From an uncultured Prevotellaceae bacterium (GTDB taxonomy: Bacteria > Bacteroidota > Bacteroidia > Bacteroidales > Muribaculaceae): a stretch of 64,000 nt of DNA. The DNA lies in assembly GCA_900318255.1 (NCBI GenBank), contig ONJX01000015.1, positions 1-64,000 of the forward strand. Reading direction: 5' to 3'. Under the pieces are notes generated by a model. The model did no database searches. It was not told where the DNA came from and worked only from the letters and a program-made list of their open reading frames with translations. Numbering within the stretch: position 1 is the stretch's first letter; each line of letters starts with the position of its first letter. The position numbers were made by a program, and so were the translations under genes. This document shows, in pieces, positions 63,069 through 64,000 of the stretch.

Positions 63069-64000
63069 GCGATAAAACTCTTCCTATCATGCCCACACAA
63101 TCTCTGATGCAAGATTTGCAACAGATTATTGAACAGGCCCGAGGTCGTGTTGCTGCATCAGCCAACTATGCACTCACCATGATGTATTGGCACATAGGGG
63201 AACGTATAAACCGAGAGGTGCTTGGGAACCAACGCGCGGAATATGGAAAGCAGATTGTGTCGCAGGTTGCGTCACAATTACAAGCCGAATATGGTGGAAA
63301 AGGATTTGAAGAAAGAACAATTCGTAGAATGATGAAATTCGCTCAAATATATCCTGATTGGGAAATTGTGTCACCGCTGGTGTCAAAATTGTCATGGTCT
63401 CATTTCTTGATAGTTATGCCACTGAAGGACGAACTGCAACGAGACTTCTACCTTACAATGGCGGCAGCAGAAAGATGGAGCAAGAGAACACTTCAAGAAA
63501 AAATTGATGGCATGCTATATGAACGTACAGCTATAAGCAGCAAGCCCGAACAGTTGATCAAGCAAGAGTTGGCACAGCTGCGTGACAACAACGTGCTTAA
63601 TCCTGATTTAGTGTTCAAGAATCCTTATTTCTTGGAATTTACTGGATTAAAAGGCATGTACAGTGAACGCAGTCTGGAAGACAGTCTCATTGCACACTTG
63701 GAGCAGTTTATCATTGAGTTGGGAAATGGTTTCAGTTTTGTGGCACGCCAGAAACGTATGATTATTGATGGCGAAGACTTCTATCTTGATCTGCTGTTCT
63801 ATCATCGCCGACTGCATAGATTGATTGCCATCGACCTTAAACTTGGACGATTCAAAGCACAATATAAGGGACAAATGGAACTATATCTCCGGTGGCTGGA
63901 ACAAAACGAAATGGAGAAAGGCGAAGAATCGCCTCTTGGCTTACTACTCTGCACAGAGGGAAGCGAGGAACAGATAGAACTGCTGCAACTTGACAAAGCT
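63065..64000 (+). CDS. DUF1016 (YhcG-type) PD-(D/E)XK nuclease, partial
   Basis: At least 312 residues, open to the window edge. N-terminal DUF1016 helical domain (YWHIGERINREVLG, GFEERTIRRMMKFAQIYPDW), then a PD-(D/E)XK region (FYLDLLFYHRRLHRLIAIDL followed by KLGRF). Such proteins accompany type I restriction operons, often beside hsdS. The ATG overlaps the hsdM stop (ATGA), so it is in the same transcript. No hsdS is visible before the edge. Confidence 0.92.
   Translation, partial: MSDKTLPIMPTQSLMQDLQQIIEQARGRVAASANYALTMMYWHIGERINREVLGNQRAEYGKQIVSQVASQLQAEYGGKGFEERTIRRMMKFAQIYPDWEIVSPLVSKLSWSHFLIVMPLKDELQRDFYLTMAAAERWSKRTLQEKIDGMLYERTAISSKPEQLIKQELAQLRDNNVLNPDLVFKNPYFLEFTGLKGMYSERSLEDSLIAHLEQFIIELGNGFSFVARQKRMIIDGEDFYLDLLFYHRRLHRLIAIDLKLGRFKAQYKGQMELYLRWLEQNEMEKGEESPLGLLLCTEGSEEQIELLQLDKA

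Noticed and set aside
1..64000. tRNA, rRNA or transposase genes
   Set aside because: No cloverleaf, CCA-ended stem set or DDE/serine/tyrosine recombinase frame was recognised by reading; a tRNAscan or IS search could correct this.

Overview
The window looks like the chromosome of an anaerobic Bacteroidales bacterium, perhaps Muribaculaceae or Prevotella-like. The evidence is: TAnnTTTG -7 boxes with a -33 element about 20 bp upstream before many genes; the fused str-S10-spc-alpha ribosomal block without tuf; Omp28-like and TlpA lipoprotein/redox genes; C-terminal type I dockerins on secreted proteins; and several Bacteroidota-specific DUF families. No rRNA, tRNA or CRISPR array was found.

Layout. 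1-629: gene-free, with two adjacent minisatellites (21 bp x5, 25-26 bp x6). 630-9214: an accessory cluster. A leftward membrane Ser/Thr kinase and an HTH-like protein face a rightward run of small genes: lysine-rich H1-like proteins, four related small proteins with a duplicated domain, a TerB-like protein, an inner-membrane OmpA-domain protein, a DUF697/EcsC-like protein and short basic or coiled-coil proteins. 9267-15170: three lipoproteins, then two voltage-sensor channels (one with a CaV-like filter, one lacking TVGYG) inside a duplicated sequence framework. 15371-16282: a DUF1460 amidase-like enzyme. 16452-34754: 33 leftward genes, rpsL to rplQ, including fusA, secY, map, infA, rpmJ and rpoA. 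35043-43422: rfbC-like epimerase, GlmU-like nucleotidyltransferase, a four-helix-bundle (S23) cassette between inverted heptamer arrays, patatin/outer-membrane protein, a dockerin protein, a gene relic and asd. 43553-47268: cupin/CMD protein, aldo-keto reductase and flavodoxin opposite an AraC regulator. 47355-53252: a leftward secreted thiol-redox/dockerin run (two dockerin proteins, TlpA, DUF6029-like barrel, Omp28). 53505-58710: a degenerate acetylglutamate-kinase homologue, a GxxExxY cassette with inverted repeats, prfB with its programmed frameshift, long-chain acyl-CoA ligase and msrA. 59220-64000: type I restriction genes hsdR and hsdM and a DUF1016 nuclease cut off by the window edge.

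Most novel parts. (1) The 630-9214 cluster reads as an undescribed kinase-centred envelope or nucleoid system: basic proteins that could bind DNA, a two-repeat domain in four paralogues, and a membrane protein that could link cytoplasm to peptidoglycan. The GGAA motif recurs roughly every helical turn before its first rightward gene. (2) Two unrelated single-gene cassettes (S23 and GxxExxY) each sit between inverted repeats in intergenic space, and a third locus near asd has the same heptamer-array hairpin without cargo; this suggests a class of small IVS-like mobile units. (3) The channel pair has repeat junctions that record stepwise insertion or duplication. Functions given for these parts are inference from sequence and context.
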